Source of the DNA: Amorphoplanes friuliensis DSM 7358
GTDB lineage: Bacteria; Actinomycetota; Actinomycetes; Mycobacteriales; Micromonosporaceae
Direction: 5' to 3'
Assembly: GCF_000494755.1 (NCBI RefSeq)
Contig: NC_022657.1
Span: forward strand, 5,432,001 to 5,496,000
DNA: 64,000 bases
The position numbers were made by a program, and so were the translations under genes. A model generated the notes under the pieces. That model ran no database searches and was not told the DNA's origin. It was given only the letters and a program-made list of their open reading frames with translations. Of the stretch, positions 1 through 8,830 are shown one piece after another. The stretch's first letter is position 1. The number at the start of each line of letters is the position of its first letter.

Positions 1-1
1 G

Positions 2-619
2 CGTGCCGAGCTCGCCCGGCGCACCCTTCCCTTCGTTGTTGTCGATGGTGTGTCCGCCCCGCCGCCCGAGGTGCCGTCGGTCGGCACGACCAATTTTGCC
101 GGCGGGTACGCCGCCACCGAACATCTGATCAGTCTCGGCCACACCCGCATCGCGGCGATCGGCGGCCCGGAGTCGCTGCTGTGCACCCGCGCGCGTGTCG
201 CCGGGTACAGGTCGGCGCTGGAGGCCGCGGGTCTGGGCGCCCACCGCGACCTGGTCCGGTACGCACCGTTCCACCACGACGGTGGTCTCGAGGCGGCCCG
301 GCGGATGTTCGCCCTGCCGGATCCGCCGACGGCGATCTTCGCGGGCAGCGACCAGCAGGCGACCGGCGTCTACTCGGCCGCCCGCGAGCGCGGCCTGCGC
401 ATCCCCGAGCAGTGCAGCGTCGTCGGCTTCGACGACCTCAGTTTCACGCCCTGGATGGCGCCGGCCCTGACGACGGTGCGCCAGCCGCTGCGCGAGATGG
501 GCGTGTCCGCCGCCCGCATGCTGCTGCGGGTCATCAACGGTGAGCGGCTCGACAGCCACCGCATCGAGCTCGCCACCACCCTGGTCGTCCGCGAGAGCAG
601 CGGGCCCCGCGCCGCCTGA
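2..619 (+). CDS. LacI-family transcriptional regulator, 5'-truncated
   Basis: This is the C-terminal part (about 205 residues) of a LacI/GalR-type repressor. The reading frame is open to the left edge, so the helix-turn-helix and start lie outside the window. What is visible is the periplasmic-binding-protein-like effector domain: an RTLPFVVVDG strand, an ISLGHTRIAAIGGP segment, an AIFAGSDQQATGVY segment and the family-typical VVGFDDL..W..P.LTTVRQP run near the end, followed by a VVRESS tail. These are conserved features of sugar-responsive LacI regulators. The ligand and target genes cannot be told from this fragment. The next gene is convergent and ends 1 bp away, so any regulated operon lies to the left. 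Confidence 0.9.
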   Translation, partial: RAELARRTLPFVVVDGVSAPPPEVPSVGTTNFAGGYAATEHLISLGHTRIAAIGGPESLLCTRARVAGYRSALEAAGLGAHRDLVRYAPFHHDGGLEAARRMFALPDPPTAIFAGSDQQATGVYSAARERGLRIPEQCSVVGFDDLSFTPWMAPALTTVRQPLREMGVSAARMLLRVINGERLDSHRIELATTLVVRESSGPRAA

Positions 620-620
620 G

Positions 621-2429
621 TCAAGCGGTCGTGGCCAGTGAGCGCAGCGCGTCGAGACCCGGCAGCAGGAAGTACTCACCACCCCGGCAGGTCACCAGCG
701 GCCGCGGCACGCTGACGTAGGCCGGCGGTGAGCCCTCCAGCAGGATCCGCGCCCGCGGGCCGCCGGCCGTGGTGAAGATGTCCTCCTCGGCGCCGCGGCC
801 GAAGACGTTGCCGTCGGCCAGCCATTCGGTCTGCACGAACTCGAACTGCCGGCCCAGGTCACCGACCAGCGCCAGGAAGAGCAGACCGCGGTCGGCGCCG
901 TCGTCGTCCGCACCCGGCGGCAGGTACGGCCCGTACGGAATCCCCCGCCGGAGCATCAGGTGCCGCCGGGTGAGCTTGGTGCCACCGGGCAGCGAGTCGC
1001 GCGGGTTGGCGCGACGCACGTGCGCCCCGGCGGGGCACGGCGAGAGCATCGCACCGTCGCGGCGACGGCCGACCAGCCCGGCCGCGACGTCCTCGGCGCC
1101 GTCGGCGAACGGTCCGGCGGCGGCCTCGGTCAGCTGCCGGAACGCGGGCACGTCCTGTTCGAGCTTGCGGTAGACGAGGAAGCTGCCGTTGCGGGTCAGC
1201 CCGGAAGGCAGTCCGCGCCCGGCCGTGTCACCGTCCACATCGGGCAGACCGAGCACGAACTCGCCGGCCGGGAGCACCTCACCGTGCCCGTCCTTCCCGT
1301 ACCCGGCGACGCGCGGCTGTGACAGCCCGTCGGCGAACCCGAAGTGCTCGACGAAGTCCGGCAGGCGGGCACCCCGCTGCTCGCCTGCCGGCACCAGGCC
1401 GTCGAGGTCCTGGCGGAGACGGTCCAGCCACGGGTCGAGCGTGGTGCTGTCGGTCGCCGAGAGCAGCAGCACCACGTCCACGGCGCCGGGGCCGTCGAAG
1501 GGCGCCTGCCACGGTCCGGTGCCGCGGCCCGGGGAGAGGACGTCCTCACGGGCGTACATGCCCTCGCGGAACTCCTCGGGAAAGGCGTTCAACGAGGAGT
1601 CCGCGACACCGAGGCGGGCCAGTCCGGAGTGGCTGAGGCCCAGGTGCAGGGCCCGGTCCGGCCGGTCGGGGATCTCGGCGGCCGTGGTCACCTCGGGCAC
1701 GACCGTGCTCAGCCAGCGCCGGGCGTCCTCGCCCGAGGTGACCCGCAGGAACAGGTGCGCCGACACACCGTGGTGCCCGAACCCGCGCAGCACCAGGCCC
1801 TGGACGTCCTTGGCCTCGATCTCCGGCCCCGGTGCAGCAACCGGTGAGACGACCGGCTCGGTCGCCGTGCGGAAGCGGCGCAGCAGTGCGTCGTCGGAGA
1901 CGTCCGAGGCCGTCGCGGCAAAGGCGGCCAGCTGTTTGCGGAGCAGCAACGCATCCCGGATCTCGGTGACCGACCCGTCGGGCGCCCCGGCGAACGTGTA
2001 ATTGGCGCGGACGCTGCGTTCGGTGAAGAAGGCGACGAACGACGCCTCCTCGTAGTGCCGCGGGTAGTCCGTGCAGTCGCCCCAGATCGTGTCCGCGTCC
2101 GGGCCCAGGTGCCGCAGCCGCCGGAAGAAGTCGGCCGGTTCACCGTCGACGGTCGCGGTCATCATCAGGTAGGGATGCGGCAGGTCGTCCGGCCGCGGCC
2201 CGCGCCCGAAGTGCGCGAGCAGGTCGAGCAGCCGTGCCGGCCGGCGCCACACCGTCGGCCGCTCCTGCGGGACGGCATGCTCCATCACCACCAGCCGGGC
2301 GAAGTGCGTCCCGGCCACCCGCGCGAACGGACTGTCCTTCTCGTACGCCCGCAGCCGCTCCCGCACCGCCTCCGCACGACCGTCGGCGATGCGGGCGAAC
2401 ACCGTCACCGACCGGGTACCGACGCTCAC
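621..2429 (-). CDS. Dyp-type heme peroxidase with long N-terminal extension
   Basis: The predicted product is a 602-residue dye-decolorizing peroxidase, a heme enzyme using H2O2 to oxidise varied substrates. The peroxidase half (about residue 205 to the end) carries the GxxDG motif (GFADG, 364-368, distal Asp), the proximal heme ligand in GAHVRRANPR (His470) and arginines in LRRGIPYGP near 495. The first 200 residues are not part of the usual Dyp core and I cannot assign them; their length suggests a second ferredoxin-like domain. The GTG start at 2429 overlaps the stop of the upstream gene by 4 bp (GTGA), so the two are probably translationally coupled. No signal peptide is visible, so it is likely cytoplasmic. 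Family assignment is firm; substrate unknown. Confidence 0.88.
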   Translation of the reverse strand: MSVGTRSVTVFARIADGRAEAVRERLRAYEKDSPFARVAGTHFARLVVMEHAVPQERPTVWRRPARLLDLLAHFGRGPRPDDLPHPYLMMTATVDGEPADFFRRLRHLGPDADTIWGDCTDYPRHYEEASFVAFFTERSVRANYTFAGAPDGSVTEIRDALLLRKQLAAFAATASDVSDDALLRRFRTATEPVVSPVAAPGPEIEAKDVQGLVLRGFGHHGVSAHLFLRVTSGEDARRWLSTVVPEVTTAAEIPDRPDRALHLGLSHSGLARLGVADSSLNAFPEEFREGMYAREDVLSPGRGTGPWQAPFDGPGAVDVVLLLSATDSTTLDPWLDRLRQDLDGLVPAGEQRGARLPDFVEHFGFADGLSQPRVAGYGKDGHGEVLPAGEFVLGLPDVDGDTAGRGLPSGLTRNGSFLVYRKLEQDVPAFRQLTEAAAGPFADGAEDVAAGLVGRRRDGAMLSPCPAGAHVRRANPRDSLPGGTKLTRRHLMLRRGIPYGPYLPPGADDDGADRGLLFLALVGDLGRQFEFVQTEWLADGNVFGRGAEEDIFTTAGGPRARILLEGSPPAYVSVPRPLVTCRGGEYFLLPGLDALRSLATTA

Positions 2430-3022
2430 GATCCGTTCTCCCAGCTGTAGAGGTCCTGCTGAACCTCGGCGAGGAAGCGCCGCCACGCCTCCGGGAACTC
2501 CTCCGGCGCGGTCTCCCCCAGATGCCTCTCGTACGCGTCCCGCACCCGCAGTGCCGCCGCGATCTCGGTCACCCCCGACTCCGGGTACGCGGAGAAGTAG
2601 TGCTGGACCGGCAGATTGTTGCCCGCGATGTAGTGGCGGAACGGCCCGGGCGGCAGCGCGCCGGGGAACCCGAACGACCAGCCCCAGATCAGCGCCATCC
2701 GCAGCGGGATCTCGATCGAGAAAGCGTCGATGTACTTGCCCCACGCACCGTTGAAGTCGCTGCGGAACAACAGGTACGCGTACCGGGAACGGCTCTTCTG
2801 ACCCGGGAAGCGGGAGATGACCGACCAGTGGGCGAAGTGGATGAAGGACATCTTCTTCAGATCGGCCGGTGCGCCCATCAGATGCCGCAGGAAGAGGAAG
2901 CCGCGCAGCAGCGGCGTCCACCGGCGTGGCATCGGCGTGAGCACGGTCAGCGGTGTGCTGCGCCCCTCCACCCGCGACAGATAGGTGTCGCGGTCCGGGG
3001 GTGTCCGGGTTGTCTCGGTCAT
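2426..3022 (-). CDS. Conserved hypothetical protein coupled to Dyp peroxidase
   Basis: This encodes 198 residues with ATG at 3022 behind a good ribosome-binding site (GGAGGG about 9 nt upstream). I do not recognise a named domain. It is rich in aromatic residues (FIHFAHWSVISRF, ALIWGWSFGFPGALP, GPFRHYIAGNN) with no signal peptide or clear membrane segment. It is the first gene of a two-gene unit: its TGA overlaps the GTG of the peroxidase gene by 4 bp, which suggests the proteins are made in fixed ratio and act together. A role as partner, cargo or substrate-supply protein for the peroxidase is possible but is inference from position only. Confidence 0.7.
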   Translation of the reverse strand: MTETTRTPPDRDTYLSRVEGRSTPLTVLTPMPRRWTPLLRGFLFLRHLMGAPADLKKMSFIHFAHWSVISRFPGQKSRSRYAYLLFRSDFNGAWGKYIDAFSIEIPLRMALIWGWSFGFPGALPPGPFRHYIAGNNLPVQHYFSAYPESGVTEIAAALRVRDAYERHLGETAPEEFPEAWRRFLAEVQQDLYSWENGS

Positions 3023-3070
3023 GCTGGCGGTCCCTCCGTCGCGCTGCTCGCGCGGGAATACACTCGGCCG

Positions 3071-5788
3071 ATGATGCTCGGACGGACCGCCGAACGTGCA
3101 TTGATCGACGGTCTTCTGACAGGTGCGCGCGACGGTCGCAGTGACGCTCTGGTGATCACCGGTGAGCCCGGGATCGGCAAGACCACCTTGATCGGCTACG
3201 CGATCGAGAATGCCACCGGGCTGCGGGTGCTCACCGCCCGCGGGTGGGAGGACGAGTCGGAGATCCCGTTCGCGGGCCTGGCCGACCTGTTGCGCCCGGT
3301 GCTCGACGGCCTGCCGGGCCTGCCCGCACCGCAGGCCGCCGCCCTGCGCAGTGCCCTCGCGCTGGGCCCGCCGGTGGCCGGTGACCGTTTCACGGTGTGC
3401 GCCGCGACCGTCGGCATCCTGGCCGCGGCCGCCGAGACCTCGCCCCTGCTGATCGTCGTGGACGATCTGCAATGGCTGGACGCCTCCTCCCGGGAGGCGG
3501 TGCTCTTCGCCGGCCGGCGGTTGCACGCCGACGGCATCGCGCTGCTGGTCGCGACGCGCAACCCGGCCGACGCCGCCGACCTGCGCGCGCAGCACGTGCC
3601 GCTCTCCGGCCTCTCCATCGAGGACGTGGACGAGCTGTGCCGGGCCACGCTGCCCGCCGGCCCGCCCGGTGCCGCCGCCCGGCTGCACGCCGCGACGGCC
3701 GGCAACCCGCTCGGTGTCATCGAGCTGAGCCGTGAACACCCCGGCACGGCCGACGACGACGGCGTCACCGCGCCGTACGTGCCGCCGGGCTCCCGCATCG
3801 AACGGGCCCTGCAGGCGCGGCTGGCGGAGTTGCCCGATGCCACCCGCCGGGCGCTCGTGCTGGCGGCGGCCGCGGTCGGCGGTGACACCGGGATCCTGCT
3901 GCTCGCGGCGCAGGCCACGGGTCTCGGGCTGCGCGACTTCGCCCCGGCGGAGACCCAGGACCTGATCACCATCGACGACCGCCGCACCGAGTTCCGGCAC
4001 CCGCTGCTGCGCTCGGTCGTCTATCACGCCGCCACGATGGACGAGCGCTGCGCGGCGCACCTGGCCCTCGCGACCGCCCTCGCGAACGTCCCCGGTGACG
4101 CGGCCGCCGACGCCCGCGCCTGGCACCTCGCCACCGCCACGCTCTCCCCCGACGAGACCGTCGCGACCACGCTGCAGGAGACCGCGCTGCGGGCGAGCAG
4201 CCGCGCCGGTTACGTCGCGGCGGCGCGCGCGTTCGGGCAGGCCGCCCGGCTCAGCCTCGGCCCGGACCGCGCCCGGCGGCTGCTGCGCGCGGCCCGCTGC
4301 TGGCAGCTCGCCGGGCGCAACGACCAGGTGCTTCCGCTGCTCGACGAGGCGCTGCCACTCACCACCGACCCGAGCCGGCGGGCCCTGGTCCAGCACATGA
4401 GCGCGTACGTGCGGATGTGGCGCGAGCGGCCCGACGCCGTCCTGGAGTATCTCGTCGCCGCCGCCGAAGCCGTGGAGGAAGCCGATCCGGGCCGGGCCGC
4501 GCTGATGTATTCCGACGCGTGCATCCCGTACTTCATGGTCGGTGACATCGAGCAGCTCCAGGCCGTGGTCCGCCGCGGCCACGAGCTGGCCTCCCGCACG
4601 GGCGGAGCGCCGCAGCTCGTCGCCGCGGTCGCCCTCGCGGGCGGCCTCACCCTGGCGGGCGAGCGGCAGGCGGCGGCCGAGCTCCTGCTCGCCGGTCACG
4701 CCGAGCTGCGCCTCGCCGATCCCCTGGTACGCGCGCAGGACCTCTGCCACGCCGCCCTGACCTGGATCTGGCTGGAGGACTACGACCGCGCCGGAGAGTT
4801 GCTGGACCGGGTCGTGACCGCCGCCCGCGCCGCCGGGGCCCTCGGGGTGCTGCCCCAGGCCCTCGGCATCGAGTCCGAGTTGCACTTCCGCACCGGCCGC
4901 TGGCACGACGCGAGGGTGAGCGCCGCGGAGAGCCTGCGCCTGGCCAGCGAGACCCGCCAGGCCGACCTGTACGGCCTGTTCTTCGCCGGGCGCCTCGACG
5001 CCGTCCAGGGTCGCCCCGACGACTGCCGCCGCCGGGTCGAGCGCACCATGAGCGTCGCCGGTCGCCTCGGTGTGGACTGCATGGCGCTCTACACCGGTCA
5101 CGAGCTCGGCCTGCTGGCGCTGAGCGAGGGTGACACCAGCACGGCGATCGCGCGACTCGAGGAGGTGCGGGCGCTGCCCGTCGTCGCGCACATCCACGAC
5201 CCCGCTGTGGTGCCGTGGGTCTTCGACCTCGTGGAGGCGTACATCAGGGACGGCCGGACGGACGCCGCGCGCGAGTTGCTCGACGAGCTCGAGGACCGCA
5301 CGGGCGGTCTCTGGGCCGCCGCGGCCGCGGCCCGCTGCCGCGCGCTGCTGGCGGGACCGGAAGAGCTGGACGACGCCTTCCGGATCGCCCTGGAGTCGCC
5401 CGGCTGCGCCCTGATGCCCTTCGAACGTGCCCGCACCCAGCTCTGTCTCGGCGAGCGGCTGCGGCGGCACCGGCAGCGGGCCCAGGCCCGTAAACATCTG
5501 CACGACGCCCTGGAGACGTTCACCCGCCTCGGCGCGGAGCCGTGGGCCGACCGCGCCCGCAGCGAGTTGCGGGCCACCGGCTCGACGATCGGCCGGTCGG
5601 CGGACGCCCTGCCCCGCCTCACCCCGCAGGAGCTTCAGGTGGCGCTCGTGGTGGGCCGGGGCGCCACCAACCACGAGGCGGCGGCCACACTGTTCCTCAG
5701 CCGCAAGACCATCGAATATCACCTCAGCAACATCTACCGGAAGACCAACATCCGGTCCCGTACCGACCTCGCCGGCATCGTCGCCTAG
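3071..5788 (+). CDS. Large LuxR-family ATP-binding regulator (LAL type)
   Basis: This 905-residue protein has the LAL architecture (MalT-like). The N-terminal AAA/STAND ATPase has a Walker A GEPGIGKTT at 31-39 and Walker B LLIVVDDLQWLD around 126-137. A long alpha-helical TPR-like middle follows. The C-terminal LuxR helix-turn-helix (LTPQELQVALVVGRG then LSRKTIEYHLSNIYRKT) occupies the last 60 or so residues. Such proteins activate transcription when ATP and an inducer bind. The frame stays open far upstream, but ATG 3071 is preferred because a TACACT hexamer lies 6 nt before it, the usual look of a leaderless actinobacterial start. It is divergent from the Dyp-peroxidase pair with only 48 bp between starts, so it may regulate that pair; this is inference. 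Confidence 0.92.
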   Translation: MMLGRTAERALIDGLLTGARDGRSDALVITGEPGIGKTTLIGYAIENATGLRVLTARGWEDESEIPFAGLADLLRPVLDGLPGLPAPQAAALRSALALGPPVAGDRFTVCAATVGILAAAAETSPLLIVVDDLQWLDASSREAVLFAGRRLHADGIALLVATRNPADAADLRAQHVPLSGLSIEDVDELCRATLPAGPPGAAARLHAATAGNPLGVIELSREHPGTADDDGVTAPYVPPGSRIERALQARLAELPDATRRALVLAAAAVGGDTGILLLAAQATGLGLRDFAPAETQDLITIDDRRTEFRHPLLRSVVYHAATMDERCAAHLALATALANVPGDAAADARAWHLATATLSPDETVATTLQETALRASSRAGYVAAARAFGQAARLSLGPDRARRLLRAARCWQLAGRNDQVLPLLDEALPLTTDPSRRALVQHMSAYVRMWRERPDAVLEYLVAAAEAVEEADPGRAALMYSDACIPYFMVGDIEQLQAVVRRGHELASRTGGAPQLVAAVALAGGLTLAGERQAAAELLLAGHAELRLADPLVRAQDLCHAALTWIWLEDYDRAGELLDRVVTAARAAGALGVLPQALGIESELHFRTGRWHDARVSAAESLRLASETRQADLYGLFFAGRLDAVQGRPDDCRRRVERTMSVAGRLGVDCMALYTGHELGLLALSEGDTSTAIARLEEVRALPVVAHIHDPAVVPWVFDLVEAYIRDGRTDAARELLDELEDRTGGLWAAAAAARCRALLAGPEELDDAFRIALESPGCALMPFERARTQLCLGERLRRHRQRAQARKHLHDALETFTRLGAEPWADRARSELRATGSTIGRSADALPRLTPQELQVALVVGRGATNHEAAATLFLSRKTIEYHLSNIYRKTNIRSRTDLAGIVA

Positions 5789-5796
5789 CTCTCCGG

Positions 5797-6369
5797 TCAG
5801 TGCCACGCGTGCACACCGAGGCCGTTGCGCTCCAATGAGCTCCGCAGCTTGCGCAGCAACCGCATCCGGGTCGGCCCGATGCTCCCGATCGGCATACCCT
5901 TCCGGCGGGCAAAATCGGCGTACGCGGGCGCGTCGGTGCCGCTGAGCGTCACGACAAGGTCGCGCGCCGGGTCCGGCAACGAGTTCACGTGCTGCCACAG
6001 CAAGTCGTGCATGCGCCCGTCGACGGCCGCCCGCTCCGGCTGCGGATCGTCCCGCTCGTCGGGCCGCAGCTCCACGACGGGCACCTCCCGCCGTCCCGCC
6101 CGCATCAGCTTGAGACATTCCCGCCGGGCGATGGTGGCCAGCCAGGACGCGGTCCGGTCCGGGTCACGGAGCTCCCCCAGATGCTCGAACGCCCGCAGCC
6201 ACGTGTTCTGCACGGCGTCCTCGGCGTCGGCCGCCGGCAACCGGAACGAGCGCACGGTCCACCAGACGAGCCGGTCGAACTCACGAACGAGCCGGTCGGC
6301 GGCGCCGGGCCCGCCCGCCTGCGCGTCCCGGACGAGCTCCCGGGTGCTGCCGTACTGATCGATCGACAT
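5797..6369 (-). CDS. ECF-type RNA polymerase sigma factor
   Basis: The 190-residue product is an extracytoplasmic-function sigma-70 factor. Region 2 is seen in LVREFDRLVWWTVRSFRLPAADAEDAVQNTW and LRAFEHL, with TASWLATIARRECL following. Region 4 is the segment LPDPARDLVVTLSGTDAPAYADFARRKGMPIGSIGPTRMRLLRKLR, which should bind the -35 element. ATG 6369 is chosen over an in-frame GTG at 6375 because GGGGAGG lies 7 nt before the ATG but only 1 nt before the GTG. No anti-sigma factor gene is adjacent, and it is convergent with the LAL regulator with 8 bp between stops. Its regulon is unknown. Confidence 0.85.
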   Translation of the reverse strand: MSIDQYGSTRELVRDAQAGGPGAADRLVREFDRLVWWTVRSFRLPAADAEDAVQNTWLRAFEHLGELRDPDRTASWLATIARRECLKLMRAGRREVPVVELRPDERDDPQPERAAVDGRMHDLLWQHVNSLPDPARDLVVTLSGTDAPAYADFARRKGMPIGSIGPTRMRLLRKLRSSLERNGLGVHAWH

Positions 6370-6498
6370 GATCACGCCTCCCCGTGCGGGTCCTGAGCGG
6401 ACTCCCTGACGCTAGGGATTCCAGAACCCCCGGGGATCCGGGCAGCACCCTGGGAATGACCACCGGACCACCCTGGGGTGCGGGTGGCGCGACTCAGG

Positions 6499-7515
6499 TC
6501 AGGCGGTGACTCCCGACTCGACGGTCAGGGTGCCCGCGGCGGTGTCGATCGTGGCCTTGGCGCCCAGCGGCACGGTCAGCTGGCCGTTGCCGTGGCCGAT
6601 CCGCAGGCCGCCCAGCACGGGTACGCCCAGACCGCCGATCCGGTCCAGCACCGCAGTCGCCGCGTTCCACGTGGCGTTGTTCGCGGCGTTCGTGAACTGC
6701 CCGATCGCCACGCCGGCGATCCGGTCGAGGGCGCCCGTGCGCAGCAGCTGGGTGAGCATCCGGTCGTAGCTGTACGCCGCCTCGTCGACGTCCTCGAACA
6801 GCAGGATCGCACCGGCGAGGTCGGGCAGGTCGCGCGTACCGATGGCGGTCTGGATCATGGTCAGGTTGCCGCCGAGCAGCCGCCCGGTGGCCGTGCCGGG
6901 CACCACCACGGCGGAGCTGGGCTCGGCCGGGTCGCGGGTCAGGACCGCCGGCTCGGTGGTCATGATGGCCTTGCGCAGGGACTCGATCTCGACCGGGCCG
7001 GTCCGCGAGTCGGTCCAGTTGACCATCGGTCCGTAGAAGGTCACGAGCCGGGCGCTCTGCCACAGGCGGCCCATGAGCGAGGTGAGGTCGCTGAAGCCGA
7101 CGAAGACCCTGGGGTCGCGGCGGACCGCCTCGAGGTCCAGCCGGTCGACGATCCGCTGGGTGCCGTAGCCGCCGCGGGCCGCGAAGACGCCGCGGATGCC
7201 GGGGTCCGAGAACGCGGCGTTGAGGTCGGCCAGCCGATCGTCGTCGGTGCCCGCGAGATAGCCGTACACGTCGTCGACGTGGTCGCCGACCTCGACCTCG
7301 AGGCCGAAGCTCTCCAGGATCTCGATGCCGCGGTCGAGCCGTGAGTCCGGCTGGTAGGCCGTGGCGATCACCCGGACGCGGTCGCCCGGCCGCAGCATCG
7401 GCGGTTTCACGGCCCGGCGCGGCGCGGCCTGGGCGGGTGCGGCCGTGGCACCGGCCACGAGGGTGCCTCCGCCGGCGACCGTGGCACCGAGCAGGGTTCG
7501 GCGAGTCAGCGTCAT
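6499..7515 (-). CDS. Tat-exported LD-carboxypeptidase (peptidase S66 family)
   Basis: This is a 338-residue S66-family protein. The family cleaves the L-Lys/meso-DAP to D-Ala bond of murein tetrapeptides, or related peptides such as microcin C. The N terminus MTLTRRTLLGATVAGG...APAQA is a twin-arginine signal ending near residue 31, so the enzyme acts outside the membrane. Family hallmarks are the start of the fold (LRPGDRVRVIA), a GGYGTQRIVDRLD segment, the nucleophile region FVGFSDLTSL, GGNLTMIQTAIGT, and the C-terminal RIGHGN segment. Cytoplasmic S66 enzymes are commoner; a Tat signal makes this variant extracytoplasmic. It lies between the sigma factor and pucR-like genes with no obvious operon partner. 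Confidence 0.85.
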   Translation of the reverse strand: MTLTRRTLLGATVAGGGTLVAGATAAPAQAAPRRAVKPPMLRPGDRVRVIATAYQPDSRLDRGIEILESFGLEVEVGDHVDDVYGYLAGTDDDRLADLNAAFSDPGIRGVFAARGGYGTQRIVDRLDLEAVRRDPRVFVGFSDLTSLMGRLWQSARLVTFYGPMVNWTDSRTGPVEIESLRKAIMTTEPAVLTRDPAEPSSAVVVPGTATGRLLGGNLTMIQTAIGTRDLPDLAGAILLFEDVDEAAYSYDRMLTQLLRTGALDRIAGVAIGQFTNAANNATWNAATAVLDRIGGLGVPVLGGLRIGHGNGQLTVPLGAKATIDTAAGTLTVESGVTA

Positions 7516-7574
7516 CCCGGCACGGTGCCGTCCCGGTCCCATCGAGTCAAGGTGATCGATGAAAATCGACAGCT

Positions 7575-8735
7575 TCAGGCCAGCGCGACGGTGAGCAGCA
7601 GCAACCACTGGGGGTCGCGGAGGCGGTCACCGTAGAGCTCCCGGACCCGGGTCATCCGGTAGCGCACGGTCTGCGGGTGCACGAAGAGCGCCGCCGCGAC
7701 CTCGTCCCGGCGGCCGTGGTGCAGCAGCCAGCCGCGCAGTGTCTCGGCGAGCTTCTCGGCCGTCGCGCTGCGTTCGCCCGCCAGCGGTGCGAGCGCCTTC
7801 TCGCGCAGGTCGGCGAGGGCCTGCGGGTCGGCGTTGACCACGAGGCTGACCAGGTGTTCCTCGGTGTCCACGACCGCTCCCCCGGCGCTGGGCGCAAACC
7901 GGGCGGTCCGCACCGCGCGGGCCAGCGACTCCCGGACCTGCAGCCAGGGCCGCGACGGGCCGACGATCGCGCCGCGACCGGCCAGCAGGCGCATCAGGTG
8001 CGCCCGGGACACACCCTGCGCGTCGGGCACCAGCAGCACCGAGGTCTCGTCGGGCCCGGCCTCGGCCGCCTGGAGCGTCCGGGCGTCCAGGAGCTCCAGC
8101 ACCGCGCGGGTGGCGGGCTCCGGCACCAGCAGAGCGGTCAGGGTCTGCGGGGACGCCCATTCCGCACGCTCGGCCGCCGCCAGCACCACGTGCTCCGGTT
8201 CACCGGCCAGCAGGACCTGGGCCAGGTGTTCGAGGTGGCGGCGGCGGGCACGGTTGGACGTGGCCAGCTCGTCGGCGTGCCCGGCGACACTGGCCGCCGA
8301 CAACTCGTCGATGTAGGCGAACACCTGCTCGGCGAAGTGCGCGATCGTCCCCGAGTCCTGCCCGCCCCGCACGCTGATCGCGGCCAGCTCCCGCCAGGCC
8401 ACCCGGGCCCCGAGCCGGTACGCCGCGAGCAGCGCGTCCAGGCTGCGGCCGTTGCGCGCCTCACCCCGGCCGAGCGCGTACGCGGCCTCGAGCGCCGGCG
8501 CCAGCGGGGAACCCTGCCCGCGGCCCGCCGGCCGGGACACGAGGTTGAGGAACGTGCCCAGCGCCGCCCGGACGGCCTTCTCGATCTGCGGGCCGAGCGG
8601 GCCGGAGAACGCCTTCGCGTACGCGGGCACCCCGTCGGTGATCGCCTCGACGGTCTGCGCGGCCACCGCTGGCAACGCCTGCTTTAGGGGTGCTACCGCC
8701 CCTGCGGTCAGCTGGAAGTCTTGAACGTCGCTCAT
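7575..8735 (-). CDS. PucR-family transcriptional regulator
   Basis: This encodes 386 residues. The C terminus carries the PucR-type helix-turn-helix: AEKLAETLRGWLLHHGRRDEVAAAL, then FVHPQTVRYRMTRVRELYG. The N-terminal part is an all-helical sensor region seen in actinobacterial PucR/GGDEF-like regulators. The start at 8735 follows a near-ideal Shine-Dalgarno (AAGGAGG, 6 nt spacing). It diverges from the reductase/desaturase genes with 95 bp between starts, so it is a candidate regulator of acyl-chain desaturation. An inverted repeat at 8748-8764 overlapping its own ribosome-binding site region supports autoregulation. The effector is unknown. Confidence 0.85.
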   Translation of the reverse strand: MSDVQDFQLTAGAVAPLKQALPAVAAQTVEAITDGVPAYAKAFSGPLGPQIEKAVRAALGTFLNLVSRPAGRGQGSPLAPALEAAYALGRGEARNGRSLDALLAAYRLGARVAWRELAAISVRGGQDSGTIAHFAEQVFAYIDELSAASVAGHADELATSNRARRRHLEHLAQVLLAGEPEHVVLAAAERAEWASPQTLTALLVPEPATRAVLELLDARTLQAAEAGPDETSVLLVPDAQGVSRAHLMRLLAGRGAIVGPSRPWLQVRESLARAVRTARFAPSAGGAVVDTEEHLVSLVVNADPQALADLREKALAPLAGERSATAEKLAETLRGWLLHHGRRDEVAAALFVHPQTVRYRMTRVRELYGDRLRDPQWLLLLTVALA

Positions 8736-8747
8736 GATGGCCTCCTT

Positions 8748-8764
8748 TTGTTCCCTGCGAACAA
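8748..8764. promoter_or_regulatory. Inverted repeat, possible operator of the PucR-type regulator
   Basis: TTGTTC-CCTGC-GAACAA is a perfect 6-bp inverted repeat with a 5-bp spacer. It lies just before the regulator's start, next to its Shine-Dalgarno, and in the gap shared with the divergent reductase gene. A second perfect 6-bp repeat (CCGGAT, 8 bp, ATCCGG) is at 8774-8793. Size and place fit operator sites, but no binding data exist here. Confidence 0.4.
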
Positions 8765-8830
8765 TAACCCCGGCCGGATTCACGTTGATCCGGTCAGGCG
8801 ATATCCCGGGAAACGACGCAGGCTTGTGTC

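Noticed and set aside
2426..6118. A 1230-codon leftward open frame spanning the LAL regulator
   Set aside because: Its first two-thirds are the antisense shadow of the LuxR-type gene (Arg/Gly/Ala-rich, no domains). Only the last 198 codons, from ATG 3022, look like protein.
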